From assembly GCA_013368315.1 (NCBI GenBank), contig JAACJM010000004.1, forward strand, positions 992,001 through 1,056,000: 64,000 nt of DNA, read 5' to 3'. Positions 10,125-20,900 of the stretch are shown in pieces. Source of the DNA: Tetrapyrgos nigripes (lineage: Eukaryota > Basidiomycota > Agaricomycetes > Agaricales > Campanellaceae). Position 1 is the first letter of the stretch, and each line of letters begins with the position of its first letter. The position numbers were made by a program, and so were the translations under genes. Under the pieces are notes generated by a model. It did not search any database. It saw only the letters and a program-made list of their open reading frames with translations, and had not been told where the DNA came from.

Positions 10125-12182
10125 ATGTTGCCTTCCGCTCCTTTGTCCCACTTGTCCCCCGTCGACAGAGCCTTGTTCTACCATTTCGGGCTAGGTGCTA
10201 AGCGCACTGTTCGTTTCCCAATCATTCACCACGCCTTTCAACGACACGCTGAAGCACAACCTGACACCATCGCTGTCGAGCACGCTTCACGGTCTGAATC
10301 TATCACCTATGCGAAGCTCGAAATGCTGTCCAATCGTCTCGCTCGTCGTCTTCGATCACAAGGAATAGTCCCTGGGGCGCGAGTTTGCGTTCTTGCTGCC
10401 CGATCAATCCCATTTGTGGTCGGGATTCTTGCTGTGTTGAAGAGCGGTGCACAGTATGTTCCTCTGGATGCCGGTACTATTACCGACGATACCTTGCAAT
10501 TCGTGTTAGAGGATGCAGCACCTGCACTGGTTCTTGTGATGGAAGAATATGCACATAGGATCTGTGATGGGCACCGCGTCGTTTGTCTCGAAGAGGTCAT
10601 TCGGTTGGATGAATCACTAGAAGCCAATGCCGATAGGGTAGAGGATTTGTCGTCGCCATCGGATGGCGCCTACTGTATTTACACTTCAGGGACAACTGGT
10701 GAGTTACAGCGCCCTCAATTACCATAGTCACACTAACTTGATTCATATAGGAAGACCCAAGGGTGTTCATGTCAGGCACGAAGGAGTGACGAATGGTAGG
10801 TATTGAGGTAACTACGAGTCGTCACTGTCTGACACGTCGTTTCAGTTATCAGTGGATCTCCGGGGAACGTTGGCATGTGTCCTGGGATGCGCGTTGCCCA
10901 ACTTCTGAACATCGCTTTCGACATGGGTGCTTGGGAAATTCTCGGTTCGCTGTACAATGGATGCACGCTCTGTCTTCGCGGAAACACTTCCAGAGAATGG
11001 TGTGCCCTTCTTAAGACCGTCGACATTGTCATTTCTACTCCTAGCATCCTCGCCCGACACAACCCGGAAGACTACCCTAGTATCAAGCATGTAATCGTCG
11101 GAGGCGAACCATGTCCTCAAGGTCTGTAACACTTCAAAGGTTCCCTGTTGTTATTTATAGCGACGCTGAGCAAATTCTTCTATCATAGCACTTGCCGATA
11201 AATGGGCACAGTATACACACTTCAATAACTGTTGCGGGCCAACCGAGATTTCCATTTGCAATACCGTGCAACCCCATTCGCCAGGTTATTCTCTGTCAAT
11301 TGGAAAACCTATCCCGAACACAAATGTTTACATCCTTTCCTGTGATTCTGAAGAACCAGTCCCAGTGGCCATAGGCGAAGTTGGCTGCATGTGGGTAGGA
11401 GGCATAGGAACCAATACGCACTACCTTAATCTTCCAGACAAGACTGCGGAGCGCTGGATGGACGACCCTTTTGTTGAAGGCGGTGGTAGGATGTTTAACA
11501 CTGGTGATCTGGGTCGCTGGCGCAAAGATGGGCAATTAGACCATATGGGCCGGGTGGACGACCAAGTAAAGGTGAAAGGCTTCCGAATAGAATTAGACGG
11601 TGTGTCCGCGGCCATGAGGGTATGTAGCTCGTCCTATGCTTGCTCCCGTTCCGTCGTCATCGCACTAACCTTTCAACTTAGACTCATGCTCTGGTTCGAA
11701 CGTCTGTGACCCTTCTGTTAGATGGGGAATTGTGGGGTTTTGTTACTCCGTCAACCGTGGACCTATCAGGCCTTCGTTCCACAGTTGCAGAGATTCAACC
11801 ATCTTACGCCGTGCCTAATCATTACATTGCTCTCGACGATTTTCCCATGACACGGAATGGCAAGGTGGACAAGCATGCACTGGGAGATCTAGCCCAAGAA
11901 CAGAAGGGAGTCAAATCATCACAAGAAACAGAAGTTTTGTCCCCTCGCGAGTTCTCGTCGAGCCCAGTCCCTTCCCTTACGTCCGAAAGCGACTCACATT
12001 CTTCGCCCTCGTCATCGGACTTCCTCGCTACTCCTGGATTAGATGACTCGCGATTTGCTTGGGAGGAAGATGACTCGGTCTCGGCATGTAAAAGTCATAT
12101 GGAAAGGGACATCCTGAAGGGAGAAGGTTCAGGAGACTTCCAAGGTGATGTTCTAAGAAAGCTGCGTATCGCGTGGACCTGA
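10125..12182 (+). CDS. Stand-alone NRPS-type amino acid adenylation enzyme, 608 aa
   Basis: Adenylation domains activate a carboxylic acid as acyl-AMP. Exons 10125-10698, 10751-10795, 10846-11121, 11189-11619 and 11682-12182 join in phase. Core motifs in order are A3 YTSGTTGRPKG, A4 FDMGAWEI, A5 CGPTE (usually YGPTE), A7 NTGDLGRW, A8 VKVKGFRIEL and A10 NGKVDK. The Asp of FDxxxW, which holds the alpha-amino group in amino-acid-activating NRPS domains, is present, as is the A10 Lys. After A10 there is a ~90-aa Ser/Asp/Glu-rich tail. I see no carrier-protein LGGxS motif, no reductase and no condensation domain. By-eye alignment to the phenylalanine domain of gramicidin synthetase gives pocket residues D-M-W-S-I-G-C-I-C-K, close to an aromatic code. 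Its partner may be the divergent acyltransferase. It could be the remaining half of a larger NRPS-like gene, but start and stop look natural. Confidence 0.88.
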
Positions 12183-13500
12183 AGCATGTCTTGGCTGCAT
12201 CTCTCGAAGAAAACTGCATACATATCTGTTTACATATCACTTGCTACCGTTGACCATTCTTTTTAGCACAGTCGTTCTTGTGGTTATTTTTTCACTTGGT
12301 ACAATAATGTTCGGACCCGGACTATTATTTTCCCGGACTACTCTTTTATCTGGATAGATTTTTTTTACGGACTGCTGTCACGATGAAGTCAACATGCTCT
12401 TTGTACACTGTATTATTCTTTCGTTAATATAATGTAGATTTGATGCATGGAGTAACATCAAAACCGCTGTATATGTATGCAACGTTGAGACAGCGGTAAA
12501 GAGCTGTACCAATTTTGTACCACCGAGGTTGGTTCGTCCATATTTAGCAGACATCAATTGGACATTAATAGTACATTCACGCGCGGTCATGAATGCCGTC
12601 AGTCTTCCAAAGCCATGTTCGCTACATACGAATACTGAGTACGACTCCATCCATGACACGAACAGGACGTTTGCTTCAACACAACTTCAACATTAGAATG
12701 GTGAATCTTCAAATCAACATTTTCTCAGAATCGTAATGGACAGACATCCTGATGTTTTCGACGTTAAAGCCACGTCGGATCATTCAGCGTCCACAAGTCG
12801 TTTGATTTCACTGTATTGGCTTCATTCCGAAGGCGATGTATCAGCGCTTGGATGGCATTTATCAGTTAGCGGGTAAGTGGAAGCAGTACGAATCTCAACC
12901 GGAAGCAGTCGCTAGAGACCCAAGGGTAGCAGTAATCGGAACGTCAAGAATAGGGCAAACATTTATATCGTTTTCTACTTTGAGGGCGTTAGAGCGAGCT
13001 GTACAACTATAGAAAATGAATATGTCTCGTCCTTTGAAACACCAAAGGGCGTTGATTAGTGCCGGTGATGCCTGAAGTGAGATGATCAAGGGCAGCCACT
13101 CGGTACTGGATCTAATAGAAGCTGATGAAGCCCAACATAGCATAGGTGGTCGCTTCTCTCCGTCGTCCCTTTGCCAGTTCCTTGCCGAAGCAGTATCGTG
13201 TCCAGCGCGTGTAGAGAATTCCAGCCATGCCGTTTCTCATTTCCGAAGATTGTTCGGAAAGTGGGTGATGAACTGTCTATGCAGTTTCGGAACCGTCCTT
13301 TATGAGATTTGGATAAAGACCGGTCCTATGAAAATGTTAACGACATCTGGAAGATACAGAACTCACTCCCATGGCCAGACGACTTGGAGCAGGGCAGGGC
13401 ATGTCCAAGAAATCGAAGCAGACAATTCCTTGGCTTGCAGTGTTCTGACCTGACAGGCTGCTTGACGTCTTGAACCGTACATGATGCATAAGCCGACAGG
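12183..13500. other. Intergenic region, no convincing gene
   Basis: The A/T-rich 3' flank of the adenylation gene is followed by about 1.1 kb holding only unconnected short open frames. Examples are a minus-strand frame at 12895-13143 and a plus-strand frame at 13082-13453. I could not join them through good splice sites or match them to a family. A decayed gene cannot be excluded. Confidence 0.4.
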
Positions 13501-14023
13501 CACCAGGAGGCCCGAGGCTTGACATTTCAATTATCGAGAACGTTGGTTCGTTCCCTGGATTAGAGTTACTTCGGAGAGTAAGTCGGAGGTCAGAAAATGA
13601 CTTTTTTCCCGACCTTTGGTCGCACTCGGCGACTTAGCACAGCAGAGTGACAGGCTGTGACAGGCAAATCAAAAAGAAAATCAAGTTGCGATGTTGCTCG
13701 GAGAAAGAAACGCCAAGACTCAGCCAATTGTGCTTTTTGACGTGGTATTTTTGAGAAGAGAGATCATGGTCGCCGCCAGCACGTAAGGAAGACTGTCAGT
13801 GTAAGATAGGAAGACGAAATGAAGTCACATGCTCATTTTCTGTCACAAACGCGTGACGTTCCGCGTCGTCTATCCGGAGAAGTGTCTCCGTTATGGCTGC
13901 TCAGTGCTATTAGTAAACCTACTTACGTTTCCAGGCTACACTTTCGCTGATGTACAGGCTTCGTGACAGCTCAGGTCAATCTCAGTTCATGCCCCTCTAG
14001 CCCCTTCTCTTCCTACTTTCTGC

Positions 14024-15610
14024 ATGCCTATCTCTCGCCCCCGGTTGTATCTGTTTTTTGGCCTCTTTATCTTTGCTTTGCTCTTGCTCTATCCCGCTGG
14101 AAAAGTTGTGAAACAAACATACTCTGCATATTCGAGTAATCAAGAACTACCTGATCACCAACTTCAGTCTTCTTCCACAGCCAGTGGTGGAAAGGGACCC
14201 AATGGTGTTATTTTCATGCTTATGCCTCCATCTCGAGTCCATCAGGCTCAACTCGCCCTTTTGAGCACTGAAAACCGGTTCAACCGTCGGCTGCAATATC
14301 CCTACGTTATTTTCACCGTTGGAGAAGAGATTGATAAGATTACTGAAGAAGATAAGGCGAAGATTCATTGGATTACAGAGGGGAGAGCAACCTTCGGTGC
14401 GCATATTTTTTCTGTTTCGTTCCATATCGGACTGACAATAAAACAGCCACTGTTCCCCTCGAGTCATGGAATGTACCCGATTCCTACGACAAAGCCAAAG
14501 TCGAGGAATCATTGCATAATATAGGGTGCGTCTTGAAGCTACCGCATTAGAGCCGCCGGCGCATCAATACTTTTGCGACTTTTAGCTTCTCCATGGGATA
14601 TCGTTCAATGTGTCGTTTCTACTCCGGATTCTTTTGGCGTCATCCCGCTCTAGCGCAATATGACTGGCTTTGGAGACTCGATACTGATATTGAGTTCCAC
14701 TGCGATGTGGTTAGTTGGTCTCAGAGACTTCCTTACGTGCTGACTCACAGATTCATACAGCCGTACGATCCTATCCAAAAAGTCATTGACGCCAACGCCC
14801 TGTACGGTTTCGTACAAATAAATCCAGATGTGGATTTTGTCCAACCTTCGCTCTCTGGTAATGTTTCGCAATTTTTGGCAGCGAATGCTCACATGCTGCC
14901 TCACAATGCCAATCACGGATTTGTTTGGAATGGTAAAGAAGGTATTGAGAAGGCACTGAAAGGAGGAGCTGGAAATGATGAGTGGACTAGGATGACCATG
15001 TATGTGAGTAGACCAGTACTCGCTTCCTCCTGAGGGACTTGCTCATTGCTCGTTTCGCGTTACAGAACAATTTCGAGATATCTCACAAAAGCGTATGGGA
15101 AAATGACCTTTACAAAAAGTTTTTTGACTATCTAGAGCAAGAAGGAGGTATGTCTTCAGCTTATGCAGGATCATTCTATTTCCTGATTTCTCCTTCTTAG
15201 GTTTCTTTTATGAAAGATGGAGTGATGCACCAATACACGCTTTCGCAGTTGCGATGTCGCTTAGGAAGGATCAAGTTGTGCAGTTCACTGATTTAGGGTC
15301 TGTATATCGTTTCACCTTCAATCACGAAACCTCGGCTCAATCTTATTCGCATCTGTCTTTATCGGTATAACAACAGATATCAACACCAAGGTTGGGCGTA
15401 CGAATGTCCTCGACTTGACAGATGTACCTGCAATCGTGATGCGGTGCCTGCTCGTGGGTTCTATGATAACGCTCATGCGTAAGTGTCGTTTTGTTTTCCA
15501 ACATGTCGATGTTCTGACAACTTGGTTGAAACTTTTCATGCTCTAGATGGTTTGATGCGCCTTCGTACAACGTCAAACGGACGCCCAAATATGTCCAGGA
15601 CCTGAATTAG
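14024..15610 (+). CDS. GT15 family alpha-mannosyltransferase (Kre2/Mnt1/Ktr type), copy A
   Basis: GT15 enzymes transfer mannose from GDP-mannose to N- or O-linked glycans in the Golgi. The N-terminus is a type II anchor: a short basic cytoplasmic end, then LYLFFGLFIFALLLLYPAG. Family blocks follow: NRRLQYPYVIF, YRSMCRFYSGFFW, a WRLDTDIEFHCDV segment, HMLPHNANHGFVW and NNFEISHKSVW. Exons are 14024-14396, 14447-14525, 14586-14709, 14761-15003, 15066-15147, 15201-15297, 15377-15478 and 15547-15610, giving 387 aa. This is near, but a little shorter than, yeast Kre2. The intron seen after codon 38 in copy B is shortened here to 45 nt, has lost its GTAAGT donor and reads through in frame; if it is still spliced the protein is 372 aa. 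The reading frame is intact to the TAG at 15608-15610. Confidence 0.9.
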
Positions 15611-15829
15611 ACCGTCGTAAGACCGCGCTGGGAATCTTGACAAAGGGACTATTGGTAGACTGTAATCATATTCTACTGTTCGTGTACTTGTAGCATGAAG
15701 AATAGGAATCCATTGCCATCTAATTACTGTGATATATGCTAATGACCATCTACACAGGGAGTACGTATAGTGATAAATAAGAATGTGACAAACCATGTTG
15801 CGAATAATGATAGTGTTGCTAGTGCCCTT

Positions 15830-16237
15830 CAAGCCTCAAGGCCTCAAGAGTCAAGGACCGAAAGATTGATCTTCTTTAAGAAGACTCTATCTGTTCACTA
15901 CGGTCGTCGAGGCAGCTGCCGCTCCATTGACATTACATTATTTACCGTTTCGTTCAGACTTAGCCCTCTCCCTGCCCTCCTCAATCATACGCTCAACGAC
16001 CCCATTAAACTTCTTCGTCCTCTGAAAATGTATTCCATGCCCTGTATCCTTCCATTATATAAACTCTATCTCCTTCATATGCCTTTTCAAGTAAAACCTA
16101 TTCTCAGTAGCAACGAGCTGATCCTCATCTTCTCCTGTTAGAATCACGACTTTTGGGATGACGCGAGAGATAGTGCTGAGTCGGGTTGGGAACACATGGT
16201 GTTAGACCGGCGTACATTTGGGAGAGTGCACCGAGGT
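15830..16237 (-). pseudogene. 3' fragment of alpha/beta hydrolase gene
   Basis: This minus-strand sequence matches the final exon of the hydrolase at 19551-20900, including the stretch encoding SPTRLSTISRVIPKVVILTG (complement of AGAATCACGACTTTTGGGATGACGCG near 16140). It lacks the nucleophile Ser, all upstream exons and a promoter. Small indels near 15830-15890 disrupt the end. It arose as the edge of the segmental duplication, so it is a relic and not a gene. Confidence 0.8.
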
Positions 16238-16289
16238 ACAGAGAACGACTCATCCTCTCTGTTTACTAAAGAAAGACTGGTCTCCAGGC

Positions 16290-17220
16290 TAGGAGGGTTT
16301 GGGGGTGGGTCATATGACTATCGTCATATTCGAATTTCGGGCAACCGAAGCTTTTTCCTTACCTTCTCCAGCTCTTTCCACTATCGTTCTCCCCTGTCTA
16401 ATTCATCCCGAAGATAATGAAATTTTTAACCGCATTGTTACGCCATATGACGCAGACGCTCTATCAGCAAACATGGCCTCTCTCAAGCATATCCTTTCTT
16501 GTCAACAACGGCTTCCCAATTGGGGAATTACAAGTCCTTTACGGTTTACCGCACTTATGTCCACTGTAACTGTTTCACTTGCCGGGAGCACCTTCAAGTT
16601 GTAGCTGACTACATCAAGGGAGACGCTGGCCGTTTCTCGGGACCATACTCTCCGGAACAGTCGAGACCATCCTGCGAAGTCCCGTACTTGTCTCTTCATT
16701 TATTGTAGCGGTTTCTTCGAGAGACCAGGTTTACCGTCCAAGTTCAGGGTCTGTCGCCACTTCTCCAAAGAGGCGTCAGATCAACCTTCGGTAAACTCTT
16801 ACATCAAGAAAGAGTACTTTCCTACCCACTTTGATACGGCCGTCAAAGTTGCAGAAATGGTTGCTTCCGCTCCTGCAGGAACTAAAATCTGTACCCTGGA
16901 CATTGAAATGTTCCATAGAACTTATCCTGCCCTCCCTCACCATAAACCCTCCCTGTTTGTCAGGGGTGAGACTCCTTCTACATCGGCCACTGTGTTCCCT
17001 TCTGTACGGCGTCTGCAAGCAGCGATGCAGGTATGATCGCCAATGCCGTCCTTGATATATGTTACGCAGGCGACTTCGCTGCGCTCAACAAACGGATCCG
17101 GTCTCTCCTCAGTATCGAAGGACCTTCTCAGTATCCTTATGATAAGGCAATGATGCTGGAACTGATCGCGGACCTCAGAATCAAACCCCCCCTGGCACAC
17201 GGTGGACAAGGGAGATGACA
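16290..17220 (+). mobile_element. Degenerate reverse-transcriptase-like retroelement fragment
   Basis: Broken frames on the plus strand together spell a recognisable reverse-transcriptase-like protein of a type common in Agaricomycetes. An IKKEYFPTHFDTAVKVAEMV stretch (about 16800) is followed by TKICTLDIEMFHRTYPALP, with the LD of the polymerase A-block. After a shift come FYIGHCVPF and SSDAGMIANAVLDI (about 16970-17055). At least two frame changes and in-frame stops separate these pieces, so it is inactive. No terminal repeats were seen. It sits exactly between the two segmental duplication copies. Confidence 0.55.
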
Positions 17221-17239
17221 AATTCGACTTTATTACCGT

Positions 17240-19895
17240 CAGGCCCAAGACTTGACATTTTAATTGTTGAGAACGCCCCAAAAGACTGAACACAGCCTCT
17301 AGAATGCCTGTTGTTTTCATTATAGCATCCTTGCGGACACCAGAGTGACAGGCAAACAAAAAAGAAAATCAAGTCACGATGTTGTTCGGAGAAAGAAACC
17401 CCAAGACACGGCCATCTGTGCTTTTCGAGATCTTCTCTTTATGGTGGACTGTAAGATGTGGCGAGGAAAACAAGACGCCAGTCACATGCTCATTTTCTGT
17501 CACACTGAATACGTGACGTCACGCGTCGACTATCCGGAGAGGTGACCCACCGAAAGCCACCAGTTAGTAGCTAATCTGCTCTTGTTCCTTATTAGCACCC
17601 TATATTGGGAATGGCACTAATCAAACCTTAACTTGCGCCGACATACAGGCTTTATGACGGCTCAGGTCAATCCTAGTTCATGCGTACCCGGGGCTTCTAA
17701 CTCATTCTCTCCCTGCTTTCTTCATGCCTATCTCTCGCCCCCGATTGTATCTGTTTTTTGGCCTCTTTATCTTTGCTTTGCTCTTGCTCTATCCCACCGG
17801 AAAAGTCGTGAAACAAACATACTCTGCATATTCGAGTAAGTGTCCAGTAATTAAGGCCTACCTGATCACCAACTTCAGTCTTCTTCCACAGCCAACGGCG
17901 GAAAGAGACCCAATGGTGTCATTTTCATGCTTATGCCTCCATCTCGAGTCCATCAGGCTCAACTCGCCCTTTTGAGCACTGAAAACCGGTTCAACCGTCG
18001 GCTGCAATATCCCTACGTTATTTTCACTGTTGGAGCAGAGATTGATGAGGTTACTGAAGAAGATAAGGCGAAGATTCATTGGATTACAGAGGGGAGAGCA
18101 ACTTTTGGTCTGCATTTTTTCCTGCTTCGTTCCATATCGTACTGACAATAAAACAGCCACTGTTCCCCTCGAGTCTTGGGATGCACCCGATTTCTACGAC
18201 AAGGCCAGAGTTGAGAAATCATTGCATACTATAGGGTGCGTCTTGAAGCTCCCGCATTAGAACTGCCGGCGCATCAATGCCTTTGCGACTTTTAGCTTCT
18301 CCAAGGCATATCGTTCAATGTGTCGTTTCTACTCCGGAATTTTCTGGCGCCACCCCGCTCTAGTGCCGTATGACTGGCTTTGGAGACTCGATACTGATAT
18401 CGAGTTCCACTGCGATGTGGTCAGTTGGTCTCAGAGACTTCCGATCCGTGTGCTGACTCGCAGATTCATACAGCCGTACGATCCTATCCAAAAAGTCATC
18501 GACGCCAACGCCCTATACGGTTTCGTACAAATCAGTCCGGATGCTGATTATGTCCAGCCTTCGCTTTCTAGCAATGTTTCGCACTTTTTGGCAGCGAATG
18601 CTCATATGCTGCCCCACAATGCCAATCACGGATTTGTTTGGAAGAGTAAAGAAGCTATCGAGAAGGCACTGAAAGGAGAAGCTGGGATGGATGAGTGGAC
18701 TAGGATGACTATGTATGTGAGTAGACCAGTACTCACTTTCTCTTGAGGGATTCTTGCTGATTACTCGTTCGGCGTCACAGAACAATTTCGAGATATCTCA
18801 CAAAAGCGTATGGGAAAATGACCTTTACAAAAAGTTTTTTGACTACCTAGAGCAAGAAGGAGGTCTGTCTTCAGTTTGTGCATGGACCATTTTATTTCCT
18901 GACTTCCCGTTCATAGGCTTCTTCTATGAGAGATGGGGTGATGCACCAGTACATTCTTACGGACTTGCGATGTCCCTCAGGAAGGACCAAGTTGTGAAGC
19001 TCCCTGATTTAGGGTCTGTATATCGTTTCACGAAACCTTGGCCCAATCTTATTCCCATATAACAACAGATATCAACACCAAGGTTGGGCGTACGAATGTC
19101 CTCGACTTGACAGATGTACCTGTAATCATGAAGCGGACCCTGCTCGCGGGTTCAATGATGGCGCCCATCGGTAAGTGTCGTTTTATTTTTTTAACATGTC
19201 GATGTTCTGACAACTTGGTTGAAACCTTTTATGCTCTAGTTGGTTTGATGCACCTTCGTAGTACAGCCTCAAACGGACGCCAGAATATGACCGGGACCTG
19301 AATTAGACCGCCGCGCCAGGAACCTTGACAATGCGACGATTGGTAGACTGCAATCATACTCTACTGTTCATGCACTTGTAGCATGAATTATTTATAAGAA
19401 TCCATTGCCATCTAATTACTGTGATATATGCTAACGGCCATCTACACAGGGAGTAAGTACAGTGATAAATAAGAATGTGACAAACCATGTAAGTTGCGAA
19501 TAATGATAGTGTTGCTAGTGTCCCTCAAGGACCACCAAAAGATGGATCTTCTATCTGTCCACTGCTGTCGTCGAGGCAGCTGCCGCTCCATTGGCATTAC
19601 TGTTTTGTTCAGACGTAGCTCTCTCTCTGCTCTCCTCAATCATCCGCTCAACGGCCCCATTAAACTCCTTCGTCCTCTGAAAATGTATTCCATGTCCCGT
19701 GTCCTTCCATTGTATAAACTCTGCCTCCTTCATATGCTTTTTCAAGTAAAAGCTATTCTCAGTAGCAACGAGCTGATCCTCATCTCCTGTTAGAATCACG
19801 ACTTTTGGAATAACGCGAGAGATAGTGCTGAGTCGGGTTGGGGACACATGGTGTGTTAGACCGGCGCACATTTGGGAGAGTGCTCCGAGGAGGGT
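17240..19895. repeat. Segmental duplication copy B (GT15 gene plus hydrolase 3' end)
   Basis: This is the partner of 13500-16237, in the same orientation, with scattered substitutions and small indels. Here the hydrolase portion continues into the complete gene (to 20900). Copy B is therefore the parental arrangement at its right edge, and copy A is the derived, truncated one. Confidence 0.85.
17724..19261 (+). CDS. GT15 family alpha-mannosyltransferase, copy B, C-terminally shortened
   Basis: This is a close paralogue of the gene at 14024 with the same membrane anchor, family blocks and exon layout. Here intron 1 is intact: donor GTAAGT at 17837, acceptor CCACAG, 56 nt, containing a stop, so it must be spliced. 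Other donors are slightly weaker than in copy A (GTCTGT after LEQEGG). In the last exon an extra TAG codon (19259-19261) follows WFDAPS. Copy A reads straight on for 14 more residues, and the equivalent codons are still present downstream of the stop here. The product is therefore about 358 aa and lacks the last 14 residues. The catalytic region is complete, so activity is plausible. Confidence 0.85.
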
Positions 19896-20900
19896 TTGGG
19901 GGCGAGTCGCTTGTATTCGGGCGCGGTAGAGCTGGAGGAGGATATAAGAAAGTTTCAAGAGGAAAAAAAGATGGGTACGACTCACTTCTGTTTCAATTTG
20001 ACGATTCGTACGGCCTTGGGGGTCACCCTCGACTTTTGCGTCTAGCCAGATTGTAGGGTATACCATCTCGTGTAAAAGGGGTATCCTCTCGTCGATGTCT
20101 TTAGTGAATGTTGCCCTGTAAAAAAGTCGGAAATGGTCAACAGATAAGATGAGACGAAGGAAGCATACTTGGCAAGATTTCTGATTCCTATCCACTAGAA
20201 GTATGTTTCAGCATAAGATCTCGTATGGAGAACGAATGCAAACGTACTGGAGGGAAATTTGTCCATGGATAACCACCAGCAGTGGTGACACCAAGCAATA
20301 ATGAAGCAATTCGTTCAGGAATTCGGGTAGTGAGTTCTGGAAAGGTGCACTCGACTTTAGAAAGGGGAAATTCACACAGAAGCCTTGACTCTTACCTTGA
20401 GCAATCATTCCACCAAGTGATAATCCTACAACGTGAAGGGAACGAGGCTCTTTCCATCCTACGAAATCTAGCAGTACAATGACGTCCTCGGCCATTCCGC
20501 TTGTTCTGGAAGAAAATGGTTACAGGAACAACCACGATATGCAGGAGACAAAATCACTGACGTATAGGGCCCACGCGGCGTCCCAGAATTCCCAACTCCT
20601 CGATTATCGAATATAAGTACAGAATAGTTTGGTGAACGACCAAAGTGCAAGACTTGACGAGACCAGCCAAAAGAGCTGCTATTCAGCCTTTTTTGAATGG
20701 AATATAAGACCATTTTCGAGAGAGTAGAATTGCAAAGCGAACCCCATTATAAGGACGATCTTCTCTGGCCCAGAACCATGTTGTTCAAAGTAGAGAGAGT
20801 GACTTTCCAAAGGACCTTCTTGCTGACGGATGGAAGTGACAGGGCATAAACCTTTACGCACGCATGTAGAAGGGTCGAAAATTGTAGGTAGTGCAGCCAT
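19551..20900 (-). CDS. Alpha/beta hydrolase
   Basis: This alpha/beta-hydrolase-fold enzyme of about 340 aa is in seven exons. The start is ATG 20900, giving MAALPTIFDPSTCVRKG. Motifs in order are a DNRGVGNSG loop, the nucleophile elbow GLSLGG, the acidic residue in LTGDEDQL and the catalytic His in DTGHGIHF. The spacing fits a functional triad. The C-terminus ends in an Asn/Ala/Ser/Thr-rich low-complexity tail. No signal peptide is evident, so it is probably cytosolic. The substrate is unknown; esterase, thioesterase or lactonase activity are all possible. It is divergent from membrane paralogue M3 with only 129 bp between start codons. A 3' fragment of this gene lies at 15830-16237. Confidence 0.85.

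Larger units (their letters stand above)
13500..16237. repeat. Segmental duplication copy A (GT15 gene plus hydrolase 3' end)
   Basis: This direct repeat of about 2.7 kb is shared with 17240-19895. The shared left end has CTTGACATTT...AATT...GAGAACG (13516 and 17256). A matching upstream block follows (AAAAGAAAATCAAGT, GGAGAAAGAAA), then the whole GT15 gene and its 3' flank (GGGAGTA...CAGTGATAAATAAG). The last part is the 3' end of the alpha/beta hydrolase gene on the minus strand. Similarity stops near 16237, inside hydrolase coding sequence. Confidence 0.85.

Noticed and set aside
11880..12182. Carrier (thiolation) domain in the tail of the adenylation enzyme
   Set aside because: The tail is Ser/Asp/Glu-rich, with no LGGxS-like phosphopantetheine site and no helical pattern.
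12895..13453. Short open frames on both strands between the adenylation gene and the duplication
   Set aside because: They cannot be joined by good splice sites into a longer product and match no family I know; possibly a decayed gene.
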